NCBI RefSeq assembly: GCF_010093185.1
Contig: NZ_PDWL01000026.1
Location: 1-53,817 of the forward strand
From: Pseudoxanthomonas jiangsuensis
GTDB taxonomy: Bacteria; Pseudomonadota; Gammaproteobacteria; Xanthomonadales; Xanthomonadaceae
Reading direction: 5' to 3'
DNA: 53,817 nucleotides
Each line of letters begins with the position of its first letter. The stretch's first letter is position 1. The position numbers were made by a program, and so were the translations under genes. This document shows, piece by piece, positions 17,883 to 25,824 of the stretch. The notes under the pieces are model-generated. The model made no database searches. It had not been told where the DNA came from and saw only the letters and a list, made by a program, of their open reading frames with translations.

Positions 17883-18842
17883 ATGTCTCCCACCCCCTGC
17901 GTCGCCGCCTTGATGATGGCCCTGGCAGTGGCCTTCGCCGGCCGCGCCGGCGCTTCGCCGCCGGTGCCGGTCCGCGACGGACAGGTCGTGCTGCCGCAGG
18001 AGCAGGACGGGGCGATGCCGCGTTCGGTGGTCCAGCCCAGCGGGCAGGGCACGAAGGTGGGCGCACCTGCCTTCGAATACGACTACCTGCCGCCGGCCTC
18101 GCCCGGGCTGCAGGAGATCCACGAGCGCGTGCTCGAGGCCGACCTGTGGCGGCAGGTGCCGGAGGTGCAGGCGATCGACGGCATGTTCGCGCTGCCGCGC
18201 CGCCTGCGTTTCCTCACCGCCGAGTGCGGCGGGGCCGACGTCTTCTATCACCCGGACCGGGCCGAGATCGTGCTGTGCTACGAGACCCTGCGCGCGCTCT
18301 ATGAGCAGGGGCAGGCGCACCAGTTGGCCATGGGGCTGGGCGAGGATCACCCGCTGCACTACGTGCGCGCCAACGTGCGCTTCATGGTGCTGCACGAGAC
18401 CGGCCACGCCCTGGTGGAACTGCTGGACCTGCCCGTCACCGGCCGCCAGGAGGACGCGGTGGACCAGCTGGCGGCGATCCTGATGCTGCGCTTCGCCGGC
18501 CTGGACGAGACCCCGGCGCAGGTGATCGACCACCTGCGCCTGGCGGCGAACTGGATGCTCTCGCGCAGCACCGGCGCCTACGACCTGGACGCGTACGCCG
18601 ACGAGCACGCGCTGGGTGAGCAGCGCTTCTTCAACCTGCAGTGCCTGATCTACGGCACCGACCCGGAAGGCTTCGCCGGCATGGTCGACGCCGGCGACCT
18701 GACCGCCGCGCGTGCCGCCAGCTGCCCCCGCGAGACCCGCAGCGCCAGCCGTGCCTGGGTGCGCCTGCTGGTGCCGCACCTGGCGCCGGGATACGAGGCG
18801 TACGGGGAGGAAGCCGCGCGCTATCTGGGGCGTGGCGGTTGA
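17883..18842 (+). CDS. DUF4344-type secreted metallopeptidase
   Basis: A 319-residue protein with an N-terminal signal (ALMMALAVAFAGRAGA). The zinc motif is HETGH at residues 171-175 (VLHETGHALVELLDLPVTG), followed by EDAVDQLAAILML, where the acidic residues could supply the third ligand. FYHPDRAEIVLCYE and the conserved ANWML and FNLQCLIYG blocks match the DUF4344 metallopeptidase family. It is therefore a probable periplasmic zinc peptidase; the substrate is unknown. It is followed, 87 bases later in the same direction, by a TonB-like proline-rich protein. Confidence 0.85.
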   Translation: MSPTPCVAALMMALAVAFAGRAGASPPVPVRDGQVVLPQEQDGAMPRSVVQPSGQGTKVGAPAFEYDYLPPASPGLQEIHERVLEADLWRQVPEVQAIDGMFALPRRLRFLTAECGGADVFYHPDRAEIVLCYETLRALYEQGQAHQLAMGLGEDHPLHYVRANVRFMVLHETGHALVELLDLPVTGRQEDAVDQLAAILMLRFAGLDETPAQVIDHLRLAANWMLSRSTGAYDLDAYADEHALGEQRFFNLQCLIYGTDPEGFAGMVDAGDLTAARAASCPRETRSASRAWVRLLVPHLAPGYEAYGEEAARYLGRGG

Positions 18843-18929
18843 GGCGCCCGCGACCGGTTACGATGCCGTTCCCCCGCTTTGCCTTACCGACCCCATGAGG
18901 GCCCGCTTCCCCCACGCCCCCCGGGCGGC

Positions 18930-19781
18930 ATGAGCCGCACCCCGGACCGCCCGCACGCCGGGCCCGAATCGCGCAGCGAACGCCTGCAGCCGTGGACCTC
19001 GGCGCTGCTGAGCGCCGTGCTGCACACGCTCCTGCTGGCGGTGCTGCTGTACGCCGCCAAGCCGGTCGTGACCGCCCCGCAGGGCGCGGCCAGCGGCGGC
19101 CGGGTGCGCGTGGACTTCGTCGGCAATCCGTCCGGGGAGACTCAGCCGGCGCCGGTGCAGCCGCGGCCCTCGCCGGAGCAGGCGCGCAAGCCGCCGTCCA
19201 AGGCCGTGGCGCGGGAGCGGGTGGAGCCGCGCAAGCCGGTGTTGCAGGCGCAGTTCGTCGAGCCGCCGCCGGCGCCGCAGCCCGAGTCCCAGCCCAGCCC
19301 GGACACGGCCGCGGAGCGGCCGGCGCAGGCGCCCGCCGCCAGCTCGCCGGCGCCTGCCCAGCGCCGGCCGGAGACCTGGACTGGGCGGCCGCCGGGCCTG
19401 CTGGAGGAGGACGTCGCCGACGACGACGGGCGCTCGCGCGGGCCGGTCAATACCGGCGGCTACTTCCGGGACATGGCCGCCGGCGAGCCGAGCATGCAGG
19501 TGGGCGGCTACCAGATCATCTACGACCTGCTCGCCGAGGCGCGGCTGCGGGCATGGATGGAGCATGGCATGAAGGAGCTGTCCATCCCTTTGCCGGGCAC
19601 CCGCTACTACATGGTCTGCCCGGCGGAGGTGGCGCAGCGGCGCGAGTCGAGCAAGTGCCGGTTGCTCGATCCGGGCGACCCGGAGATGCAGGCCATCGGC
19701 GACGCGCGCCAGGTCGTGGCGATCATGGCGGTGTACAAGCAGGGCGAACTGGTCTGGCGCGGGCCGGGGCCGTACCGGTAA
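18930..19781 (+). CDS. TonB-like proline-rich membrane protein
   Basis: 283 residues: a cytoplasmic N-terminus, one membrane helix (LLSAVLHTLLLAVLLYAA, ~25-43), a long proline/glutamine-rich periplasmic stretch (~65-155), then a compact C-terminal domain (YQIIYDLLAEARLRAWMEHG, ...YYMVCPAEVAQRRESSKC with two cysteines that may bond). The architecture is TonB/TolA-like, but the C-terminal domain is not a recognisable TonB fold. ATG at MSRTPD was preferred over an upstream TTG because the membrane helix then sits near the N-terminus. No TonB box partner or exbBD lies nearby. Confidence 0.7.
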   Translation: MSRTPDRPHAGPESRSERLQPWTSALLSAVLHTLLLAVLLYAAKPVVTAPQGAASGGRVRVDFVGNPSGETQPAPVQPRPSPEQARKPPSKAVARERVEPRKPVLQAQFVEPPPAPQPESQPSPDTAAERPAQAPAASSPAPAQRRPETWTGRPPGLLEEDVADDDGRSRGPVNTGGYFRDMAAGEPSMQVGGYQIIYDLLAEARLRAWMEHGMKELSIPLPGTRYYMVCPAEVAQRRESSKCRLLDPGDPEMQAIGDARQVVAIMAVYKQGELVWRGPGPYR

Positions 19782-19902
19782 GCGCACGTGGCGGTGCGGT
19801 ACGCGGCGAGGGTAGGCAGCCTTCGCGCTGCAGTCCTGCGCCTTCGCCCGGGTCTCACGCTGCCGCGCCGAAACTCGCCGGCAGTCGGCAGGCGGAGCAG
19901 GC

Positions 19903-20649
19903 ATGACGGTCGGAACGGTCCGGATCGGCTGCGCGGGATGGTCGATCCCGCGCCAGCATGCGCACCTGTTCGGCGAGGGCGAGAGCGTGCTCGCCCGCTA
20001 TGCGACGCGGTTCGACGCGGTCGAGGTGAACTCCTCCTTCTACCGGCCGCACCAGGCCAGGACCTACGAGCGCTGGGCGGCGAGCGTCCCGCGCGGCTTC
20101 CGGTTCTCGGTCAAGGTGCCCAAGGCGATCTCGCACGAGCTGCGGCTGCGGGCGGCCGGCGATGCGCTGGACCGCTTCCTGGGCGAGGCCGGGTCCCTGG
20201 GCGGAAAGCTGGGCGGCTACCTGCTGCAGCTGCCGCCCAGCCTGGCGCTGGATGCGCGCACGGCCTCGGCGTTCTTCCGCGCATTCCGCCGCCGGTGCCA
20301 GGCACCCCTGGCCTGCGAGCCGCGCCATGCCAGCTGGTTCACCGCCCAGGCCGAGGCGTTGCTTGTCCGGTATGCGGTCTCGCGGGTGGCGGCCGATCCG
20401 GCCCCGGTGTCGGAGGCGGCCACGCCGGCGGCGGACCCGGCCTGGCGCTACTGGCGATGGCATGGCTCGCCGCGGATGTACTACAGCGCCTACTCCGACG
20501 CGGCCCTGCGCGAACTGGCGCAACGCGCGATGCCGGGCAGGCGCGCTGCGACCTGGGTGATCTTCGACAACACCGCACAGGGATTCGCGGTGGCCGATGC
20601 CGCGAGGCTGCAGGCACTGCTCGATGGGGCTCTTCGCGGTAACGGCTGA
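19903..20649 (+). CDS. DUF72 family protein (YecE-like)
   Basis: 248 residues with the DUF72 hallmarks: RIGCAGWSIPRQ at the start, VEVNSSFYRPHQARTYERWA, PRGFRFSVKVPKAISHELRL, LLQLPPSL, then RHASWF and the C-terminal WRYWRWHGSPRMYYSAYSDAAL and WVIFDNTAQGFAVADA. The fold is a TIM barrel; the biochemical role is not established. It stands alone between the TonB-like protein gene and the GH5 gene. Confidence 0.92.
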   Translation: MTVGTVRIGCAGWSIPRQHAHLFGEGESVLARYATRFDAVEVNSSFYRPHQARTYERWAASVPRGFRFSVKVPKAISHELRLRAAGDALDRFLGEAGSLGGKLGGYLLQLPPSLALDARTASAFFRAFRRRCQAPLACEPRHASWFTAQAEALLVRYAVSRVAADPAPVSEAATPAADPAWRYWRWHGSPRMYYSAYSDAALRELAQRAMPGRRAATWVIFDNTAQGFAVADAARLQALLDGALRGNG

Positions 20650-20713
20650 CCGCGTGGCCGACACCCGCAACAGGCAGGGCGACGTGCAGCCGGGCTGAAG
20701 CGATACCGGCAGG

Positions 20714-20742
20714 TTGTGGTCGCCCGACGCTGCGGCTAACGT
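20714..20742 (+). promoter_or_regulatory. Possible sigma-70 promoter of the GH5 gene
   Basis: TTGTGG and TAACGT separated by 17 bases, 42 bases upstream of the GH5 ATG. The match is fair, not strong. Confidence 0.3.
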
Positions 20743-20783
20743 TACCTCATTGGCCACAGGGGGCCGTGGAAGGGGACGCGTCG

Positions 20784-21818
20784 ATGCTCAGGTCTGCGGT
20801 GTTGCTCGGGATGTGCCTGCTGCTGTGGGGCTTCGCGCCCGGCGTGGCGGCGCAGGAACGGTTCGTGGCGATCCCCGCCGCCGAGCAGGTCGCGCGGATG
20901 GGTACCGGGGTCAACATCCTCGGCTACGACCCGTACTGGCGCGAGGGCGGGCAGGGCAACTACCGCGAGGAACACTTCAAGGCCATCCACGACGCCGGGT
21001 TCCGCACGGTGCGGGTGGTGCTGTTCACCTTCCGTCACCTGGACGCGGGCGGCACGCTGGACCCGGCCTGGCTGGAAAAGCTCGACTGGGTGGTGGCGAT
21101 GGGCCGCAAGCACGGCCTGGTCGTCATTCTCGACGTGCACGATTTCGACGATTGCGCCAAGGACATGGCCAACTGCGCGCCACGCCTGGAGCAGGTCTGG
21201 TCGCAGCTGGCCGCCCGCTATGCCGACCAGCCCGCCTCGCTGGTGTTCGAACTGCTCAACGAGCCGCACGGCCAGCTCGACGCGGCCGCCTGGAACGCGC
21301 TGTTCCCGCGGCTGCTGAAGGTCGTGCGTGCGAGCAACCCCACCCGCAACGTCGTGGTCGGGCCGGTGAACTGGAACAACTTCCGCGCGCTCGAGCAACT
21401 GGAGCTGCCCGCGGACGACCGCCACCTGATCGTCACCTTCCACTACTACGAGCCGTTCGACTTCACCCATCAGGGCGCGAGCTGGGTCGAGGAGCAGTTC
21501 TCGCGGCTGAAGGACGTGCCGTTCGGCACGCCGGAACAGGTCGCCCAGGTCGGCCGGGATTTCGACGCGGTCAAGGCCTGGTCGCTCGCCCACGACCGGC
21601 CGATCCTGCTGGGCGAGTTCGGCGCCTACGACAAGGCGCCGATGGACAGCCGCGTGCGCTGGACGGCGACGGTGGCCCGGGCCGCGGAGGCGCGCGGCTT
21701 CGCCCGGCTGTACTGGCAGTTCTCCAGCGACTTCCTGCTGTACGACTTCGGCCGCCAGGCCTGGGTCGAGCCGATCCTGCGCGCGGTGCTGCCCGATTCG
21801 CCGGAGCTGGAGCGCTGA
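20784..21818 (+). CDS. Glycoside hydrolase family 5 (cellulase/mannanase-like)
   Basis: Secreted endo-glycanase of 344 residues. Signal peptide: MLRSAVLLGMCLLLWGFAPG, cleavage near VAAQ. The (beta/alpha)8 barrel carries both catalytic glutamates: acid/base Glu160 in FELLNEPHG and nucleophile Glu278 in PILLGEFGAYD; VVILDVHDF and VTFHYYEPFDFTHQG are the other GH5 blocks. The second in-frame start (ATG) was preferred over a GTG six codons upstream because it begins the signal peptide. No carbohydrate-binding module is present. The substrate could be cellulose, mannan or another beta-glucan. Confidence 0.92.
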   Translation: MLRSAVLLGMCLLLWGFAPGVAAQERFVAIPAAEQVARMGTGVNILGYDPYWREGGQGNYREEHFKAIHDAGFRTVRVVLFTFRHLDAGGTLDPAWLEKLDWVVAMGRKHGLVVILDVHDFDDCAKDMANCAPRLEQVWSQLAARYADQPASLVFELLNEPHGQLDAAAWNALFPRLLKVVRASNPTRNVVVGPVNWNNFRALEQLELPADDRHLIVTFHYYEPFDFTHQGASWVEEQFSRLKDVPFGTPEQVAQVGRDFDAVKAWSLAHDRPILLGEFGAYDKAPMDSRVRWTATVARAAEARGFARLYWQFSSDFLLYDFGRQAWVEPILRAVLPDSPELER

Positions 21819-21866
21819 GGCGCCGGGTCGGCCTGTTCCGGTCGCGCCGCTGCGGCCGCGCCGCCT

Positions 21867-22346
21867 TCAGCCCCGCCGCGCCGCCTCGATCGCGGCGACG
21901 TCGATCTTGCGCATCGTCATCATCGCTTCGAAGGCGCGCCGGGCGACTTCCGGGTCCGGATCGGCGATGGCCTCGGTCAGCACCCGCGGGGTGATCTGCC
22001 AGGACAGGCCCCAGCGGTCCTTGCACCAGCCGCAGTCGCTCTCCTGGCCGCCGTTGCCGACGATGGCGTTCCAGTAGCGGTCGGTCTCGGCCTGGTCCGC
22101 GGTGGCGACCTGGAAGGAGAACGCCTCGCTGTGGCGGAAGGCGGGGCCGCCGTTGAGGCCCAGGCAGGGGATGCCGAGCACGGTGAACTGCACCGTCAGC
22201 ACATCGCCCTGCTTGCCGGCGGGGTAGTCGGAAGGCGCGCGGAAGATCGCGCCGACCGCGCTGTCGGGAAAGGTCCGGGCGTAGAAGGTGGCGGCGTCCA
22301 GCGCGGTGCCGTCGAACCAGAGGCAGATGGTGTTCCTGGCGATCAT
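21867..22346 (-). CDS. VOC family protein, PhnB-like
   Basis: 159 residues, the second VOC-type gene of the window but from a different subfamily: ICLWFDGTALDAATFYARTFPDS, VLTVQFTVLGIPCLGLNGGP, SFQVATADQAETDRYWNAIVGNGG, CGWCKDRWGLSWQITPR. The GGxESxCGWCKDRWG block is typical of PhnB/3-demethylubiquinone methyltransferase-like annotated proteins, which lack methyltransferase features. It is convergent with the GH5 gene and divergent from the LD-carboxypeptidase gene (147-base gap). Confidence 0.9.
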   Translation of the reverse strand: MIARNTICLWFDGTALDAATFYARTFPDSAVGAIFRAPSDYPAGKQGDVLTVQFTVLGIPCLGLNGGPAFRHSEAFSFQVATADQAETDRYWNAIVGNGGQESDCGWCKDRWGLSWQITPRVLTEAIADPDPEVARRAFEAMMTMRKIDVAAIEAARRG

Positions 22347-22493
22347 GGATTTTCCTGGGATGGATTGGACGGGGCCAGCGTAGGGCGCGGCGGTCGACGG
22401 CAGGTCAAGCCGCCGCCGGCCGATTGCGCGCCGCCGGGTTGTTGCGTTCCGGGCCGGCCATTACCTTGTCGATCCACGAAGCCGCGGATCGAC

Positions 22494-23543
22494 ATGATGC
22501 ACAGGCGACAGTTCCTCGGAAGCACCGCCCTGGCCGCCGCCGCGCTGGCCTTGCCGCTGGCCCGCAACGGCCAGGCGCAGGCGGCGACGCCGTCGCGGAT
22601 CCTGCCGCCGCCGCTGCAGCCGGGCGACACCATCGGCCTGGTCAGCCCATCGGCGGCCACCGACGACCCTTTTGACCTGCAGCTGGCGCGGGAGGCGATG
22701 GAGGCGCTGGGCCTGGAGGTGAAAGCCGCGCCGCACCTGGACGCGCGCCGCGGCCATCTCGCCGGCACCGATGCCGAACGCGCCGGCGACCTCAACGCGA
22801 TGTTCGCCGACCGCCGGGTCAAGGCGATCGTCTGCGCCCGCGGCGGTTCCGGCGCCGCGCGCCTGCTGCCGCTGCTGGACTACCCGCTGATCCGGCGCAA
22901 TCCCAAGGCGCTGCTCGGCTATTCGGACATCACGGCCTTGCACAACGCCCTGCTGTCGCAGGCCGGACTGGTCAGCTTCCACGGCCCGATCGGCTCGGGC
23001 AGCTGGAACACGTTCAATGCCGATCAGTTCCGGCGGGTGTTCTTCGGCCGCGAGCTGATGCAGTACCGCAACCTCTCCGAGCCGGGCGACGAACTGGTGC
23101 CGCGCCGCAACCGCACGGTCACCCTCACCGGCGGCACCGCCCGCGGCGAGCTGGTCGGCGGCAACCTCAGCGTGCTGGTCGCGCTGGCCGGCTCGCGCTA
23201 CCTGCCGGATTTCCGCGGGAAGATCCTGTTCCTGGAGGACGTGGGCGAGGCGCCGTACCGGGTCGACCGCATGTTCAGCACGCTGCGGCTGATGGGCGCG
23301 CTGGAGCAGGTGGCCGGAGTGGTCTTCGGCGAATGCACCGAATGCGATCCCGGCGACGGCTACGGCTCGTTGACCGTGCCGCAGATCCTGGACGACTACC
23401 TCCGGCCGCTGGGCGTGCCCGCCTACCGCGGCGCGATGATCGGCCACATCCGCCAGCAGTTCATCCTGCCGGTGGGCGGCAAGGTGGAGCTGGATGCCGA
23501 CGCCGGAACCCTGCGAATGCTGGAGCCGGTGTTCCAGGCCTGA
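22494..23543 (+). CDS. LD-carboxypeptidase (S66), Tat-exported
   Basis: Cleaves the L,D-bond releasing D-Ala from murein tetrapeptides during peptidoglycan recycling, although a periplasmic form may act on other gamma/LD-peptides. 349 residues with a twin-arginine signal (MMHRRQFLGSTALAAAALAL). The S66 triad is complete: Ser144 in LGYSDIT, Glu248 in LFLEDVGE and His318 in GHIRQQF. LVSPSAA near residue 50 is the usual N-terminal block. Two adjacent ATGs (22494 and 22497) are equally possible starts. E. coli LdcA is cytoplasmic, so the Tat signal is a notable difference. Confidence 0.9.
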   Translation: MMHRRQFLGSTALAAAALALPLARNGQAQAATPSRILPPPLQPGDTIGLVSPSAATDDPFDLQLAREAMEALGLEVKAAPHLDARRGHLAGTDAERAGDLNAMFADRRVKAIVCARGGSGAARLLPLLDYPLIRRNPKALLGYSDITALHNALLSQAGLVSFHGPIGSGSWNTFNADQFRRVFFGRELMQYRNLSEPGDELVPRRNRTVTLTGGTARGELVGGNLSVLVALAGSRYLPDFRGKILFLEDVGEAPYRVDRMFSTLRLMGALEQVAGVVFGECTECDPGDGYGSLTVPQILDDYLRPLGVPAYRGAMIGHIRQQFILPVGGKVELDADAGTLRMLEPVFQA

Positions 23544-23557
23544 GGCGTCCGCCGCGT

Positions 23558-24628
23558 TCATCGGTTGCTGTAGCTCGCGTTCCCCAGCCCGGTGCCGATG
23601 GTCAGCGCCGCCCAGCGCCGGGCCTTGCGCATCTTCCGGCGCTCGCTCAGGCCCTGGACCACGGCGTCGTTGTGCAGGACCACGCGCGGCGGAGTGCCGG
23701 CGATGGGGTCCAGGTGCGCGGCCAGCGCTTCGGCCAGGTGGAACGGCCGTTCCCAGTTGCCGGGCAGGTTCTGCGCGCCCTGCGAGATGCCGCCATCGGC
23801 CTCGATCCGGCCGGGACAGGCGATGCCGACGAAGGGTGCCAGCGGCAGGTCCAGGGTGCGCGCCTGCGCGGCCAGGCCGTTGAGCATCGCCGCCAGCCGG
23901 GCGACGGCCTCGGCGCGGTCCGGGCCATGGTCGGCGTGGCGCCACTTCAGGCGCTCGAGCACGCGCGCCTTGTGTCCGTCCGGCGCCTGCTCCAGGCGGT
24001 GCTCGACGATGCCGCAGCGGATGTTGGTGCCGCCCACGTCCACCGCCAGGAAGGCGCGATGGCGGTGTTCGGACTGCGGCAGCAGGGCGGTCCAGCCCAG
24101 CAATCCGCCCTCGTCGGCGTGGTGGCCGAGCAGTTGCAGCCGCGCTTCCACCTTGGCTAGTTCCAGTAGCCGCATCGCCCGGCGCACGGCCAGGCCGCCG
24201 GCGTCGTGCTCGGGGAAGCCGCCGCCCAGCACGATCCTTTCCACGCCTTCCCATTCCGGCTGGGCCAGGAACACCTGGATCACGTGCGCCAGGCGGCGGG
24301 CATGGTCCTCCACGGCCAGGTGCACCAGGTGCGCGGCGTCGGGATCGCTGCGGCGCAGGACCCGGTCGATGGCCTTCTTCTTCAGGTCTGCCGTGGGCAC
24401 GTCGCCGAACGGATCCTTGCCGGTGCGATGGCGCTGGCGGGCGGCCTGCAGCAGGTCGCGGAACGCGCCCTGGCTGGCGCGGTCGCCGAGGAAGTCTTCC
24501 TGTCCCTCGGGATCGCGGACCAGCAGGTTGTAGTGGTCGATGTCCAGGCCGGGCAGGCGCATGGCGCCATGTTCCCCGCGCATGTCCGGGGCGGTGGACT
24601 TGCCGGTCTTGCCGGGTCGATCGGCCAT
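23558..24628 (-). CDS. ROK-type sugar kinase with circularly permuted domain order
   Basis: 356 residues of actin-like ATPase fold. Every ROK motif is present but in shifted order: the normally C-terminal IVLGGG (residues 132-137) and DEGGLLGWTALL (172-183) come first, then the normally N-terminal phosphate loop DVGGTNI (197-203), GIACPG (268-273), the catalytic-base motif HND (Asp321) and finally TIGTGLG (343-349). The zinc motif CxCGxxGC of many ROK proteins is absent. Residues 1-90 are charged (RDPEGQEDFLGDRASQGAF) with no known match. Start chosen at MADRPGK; the frame extends to 24721. It may phosphorylate a sugar, but activity is not assured. Confidence 0.8.
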   Translation of the reverse strand: MADRPGKTGKSTAPDMRGEHGAMRLPGLDIDHYNLLVRDPEGQEDFLGDRASQGAFRDLLQAARQRHRTGKDPFGDVPTADLKKKAIDRVLRRSDPDAAHLVHLAVEDHARRLAHVIQVFLAQPEWEGVERIVLGGGFPEHDAGGLAVRRAMRLLELAKVEARLQLLGHHADEGGLLGWTALLPQSEHRHRAFLAVDVGGTNIRCGIVEHRLEQAPDGHKARVLERLKWRHADHGPDRAEAVARLAAMLNGLAAQARTLDLPLAPFVGIACPGRIEADGGISQGAQNLPGNWERPFHLAEALAAHLDPIAGTPPRVVLHNDAVVQGLSERRKMRKARRWAALTIGTGLGNASYSNR

Positions 24629-24698
24629 GGGGGCGCCTGCGTGGATTTGGGCCTGCAGGCTAGGACCGGGCCGGTGAGCGCCGGGTGTCGGCAGGCGG

Positions 24699-25434
24699 GG
24701 TCGGCTGCTGCAGGGCGTCACCGACTACGCCATCTACATGCTCGACCCCGCCGGCCACATCCTCAGCTGGAACACCGGCGGCGAGCGGATCAAGGGCTAT
24801 ACCGACGCGGAGGTGATCGGCCAGCATTTCTCGCGCTTCTATCCGCCCGAGGACGTGGCCCTGGGCCTGCCGGGCGAGGGCCTCGCGATCGCCGCGCGCG
24901 AAGGTGCTGGCCTTCGCCCGCGGCCAGGATCTGGAGCCGGCCCTGCACGACGTCAACGCGCTGATCCGCGGCGCCGAGGAGGTCTACCGCCGCGCCGCCG
25001 GCCCAATCACGCAATGCACACTGGACCTGGCCGATGCTGACAGCCGGGTCATGGTCGATGCCGAACAGCTTGAGGCCCCCCTGGTGCACCTGGTGGCCAA
25101 CGCCCGCGACGCCATGGACCATCCCGGCAGCATCCGCATCGCCACCCGCATCGCCCGCCCCAGCCTGCACCTGCACCCGGAAGCCATGCCAGAACGCGAG
25201 TATCTCTACGTGACCGTCGCCGACGACGGACCCGGCATGGTGGAGGACGTGAGGCTGCGGGCCATGGAGCCGTTCTTCACCACCAAGGACGTGGGCCGCG
25301 GCAGTGGGCTGGGGCTGAGCCAGGTATTCGGCTTCGCCAGCCAGTCCGGCGGATACGCCTTCATCGAGAGCGAGCCGGCGGAGGGCACCTGCGTGACCAT
25401 GGCGATCCCGCTGCCGGAGGCGCCCGGTGCCTAG
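24699..25434 (+). pseudogene. Decayed PAS sensor histidine kinase
   Basis: A PAS fragment (GVTDYAIYMLDPAGHILSW, FSRFYPPEDVALG) in one frame changes into another frame at about 24900, where KVLAFARGQDLEPALHDVNALI begins. A typical kinase of this group has about 130 residues between these parts, including the phospho-accepting HDFNN; these are missing here. The ATPase end survives: VANARDAM (N box), DDGPGM (G1), FFTTKDVGRGSGLGLS (F/G2). No start codon precedes the PAS part in frame (TGA at 24675). So both 5' end and middle are lost. An ORF from 24904 could still yield a kinase-dead ATPase domain. Confidence 0.8.
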
Positions 25435-25792
25435 GCTGCTGTACGTGGAGGACGACAGCCTGCTGCGCACGGTGACCAGCATGGCCCTGGAGGATGCCGG
25501 CTACGAGGTGGTCGAGGCCCACGACGGCCACCAGGCGCGGCAGCTGCTGGAGGCGCACGGCGGCTTCGACTACGTGATCAGCGACATCAGCATGCCCGGC
25601 GGGATGAGCGGGCTGGAGGTGGCCCGCGCCGCGCTGGAGGCCCGGCCCGGGTGCCGGACGGTGCTGGTCTCCGGCTACGCCAGCGCGCAGCTGCCGTCGC
25701 TGCCGGCGTCGGTGGTCTACTTGGGCAAGCCGTTCCGGGTGAAGCAGCTGATCGGGATCCTGACCGACGAGGCCGCCTGGCCAGAGTCGTGA
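25427..25792 (+). CDS. Single-domain response regulator
   Basis: A CheY-like receiver of 121 residues. Acidic pocket in LLYVEDDS (residues 8-10), phospho-acceptor Asp53 in VISDISMPGG, the switch Ser in LVSGYA and the conserved Lys in LGKPFR are all intact. It begins with GTG, overlapping the end of the histidine kinase remnant by 8 bases, so it was the partner of that kinase. With the kinase dead it may be orphaned or served by another kinase. It has no output domain. Confidence 0.88.
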   Translation: MPRLLYVEDDSLLRTVTSMALEDAGYEVVEAHDGHQARQLLEAHGGFDYVISDISMPGGMSGLEVARAALEARPGCRTVLVSGYASAQLPSLPASVVYLGKPFRVKQLIGILTDEAAWPES

Positions 25793-25824
25793 TCCTGGGG
25801 AGGCCGCCGCGCCGCGCGCGGCCA

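Noticed and set aside
20714..20742. Strong promoter claim for the GH5 gene
   Set aside because: Both hexamers match only partly; kept as a low-confidence feature.
13175..21818. Polysaccharide utilisation locus from GH11 to GH5
   Set aside because: The enzymes are separated by unrelated genes on both strands and no transporter or regulator links them.
24904..25434. Intact short histidine kinase
   Set aside because: No phospho-accepting helix and no sensor; it fits only as the tail of a decayed kinase.
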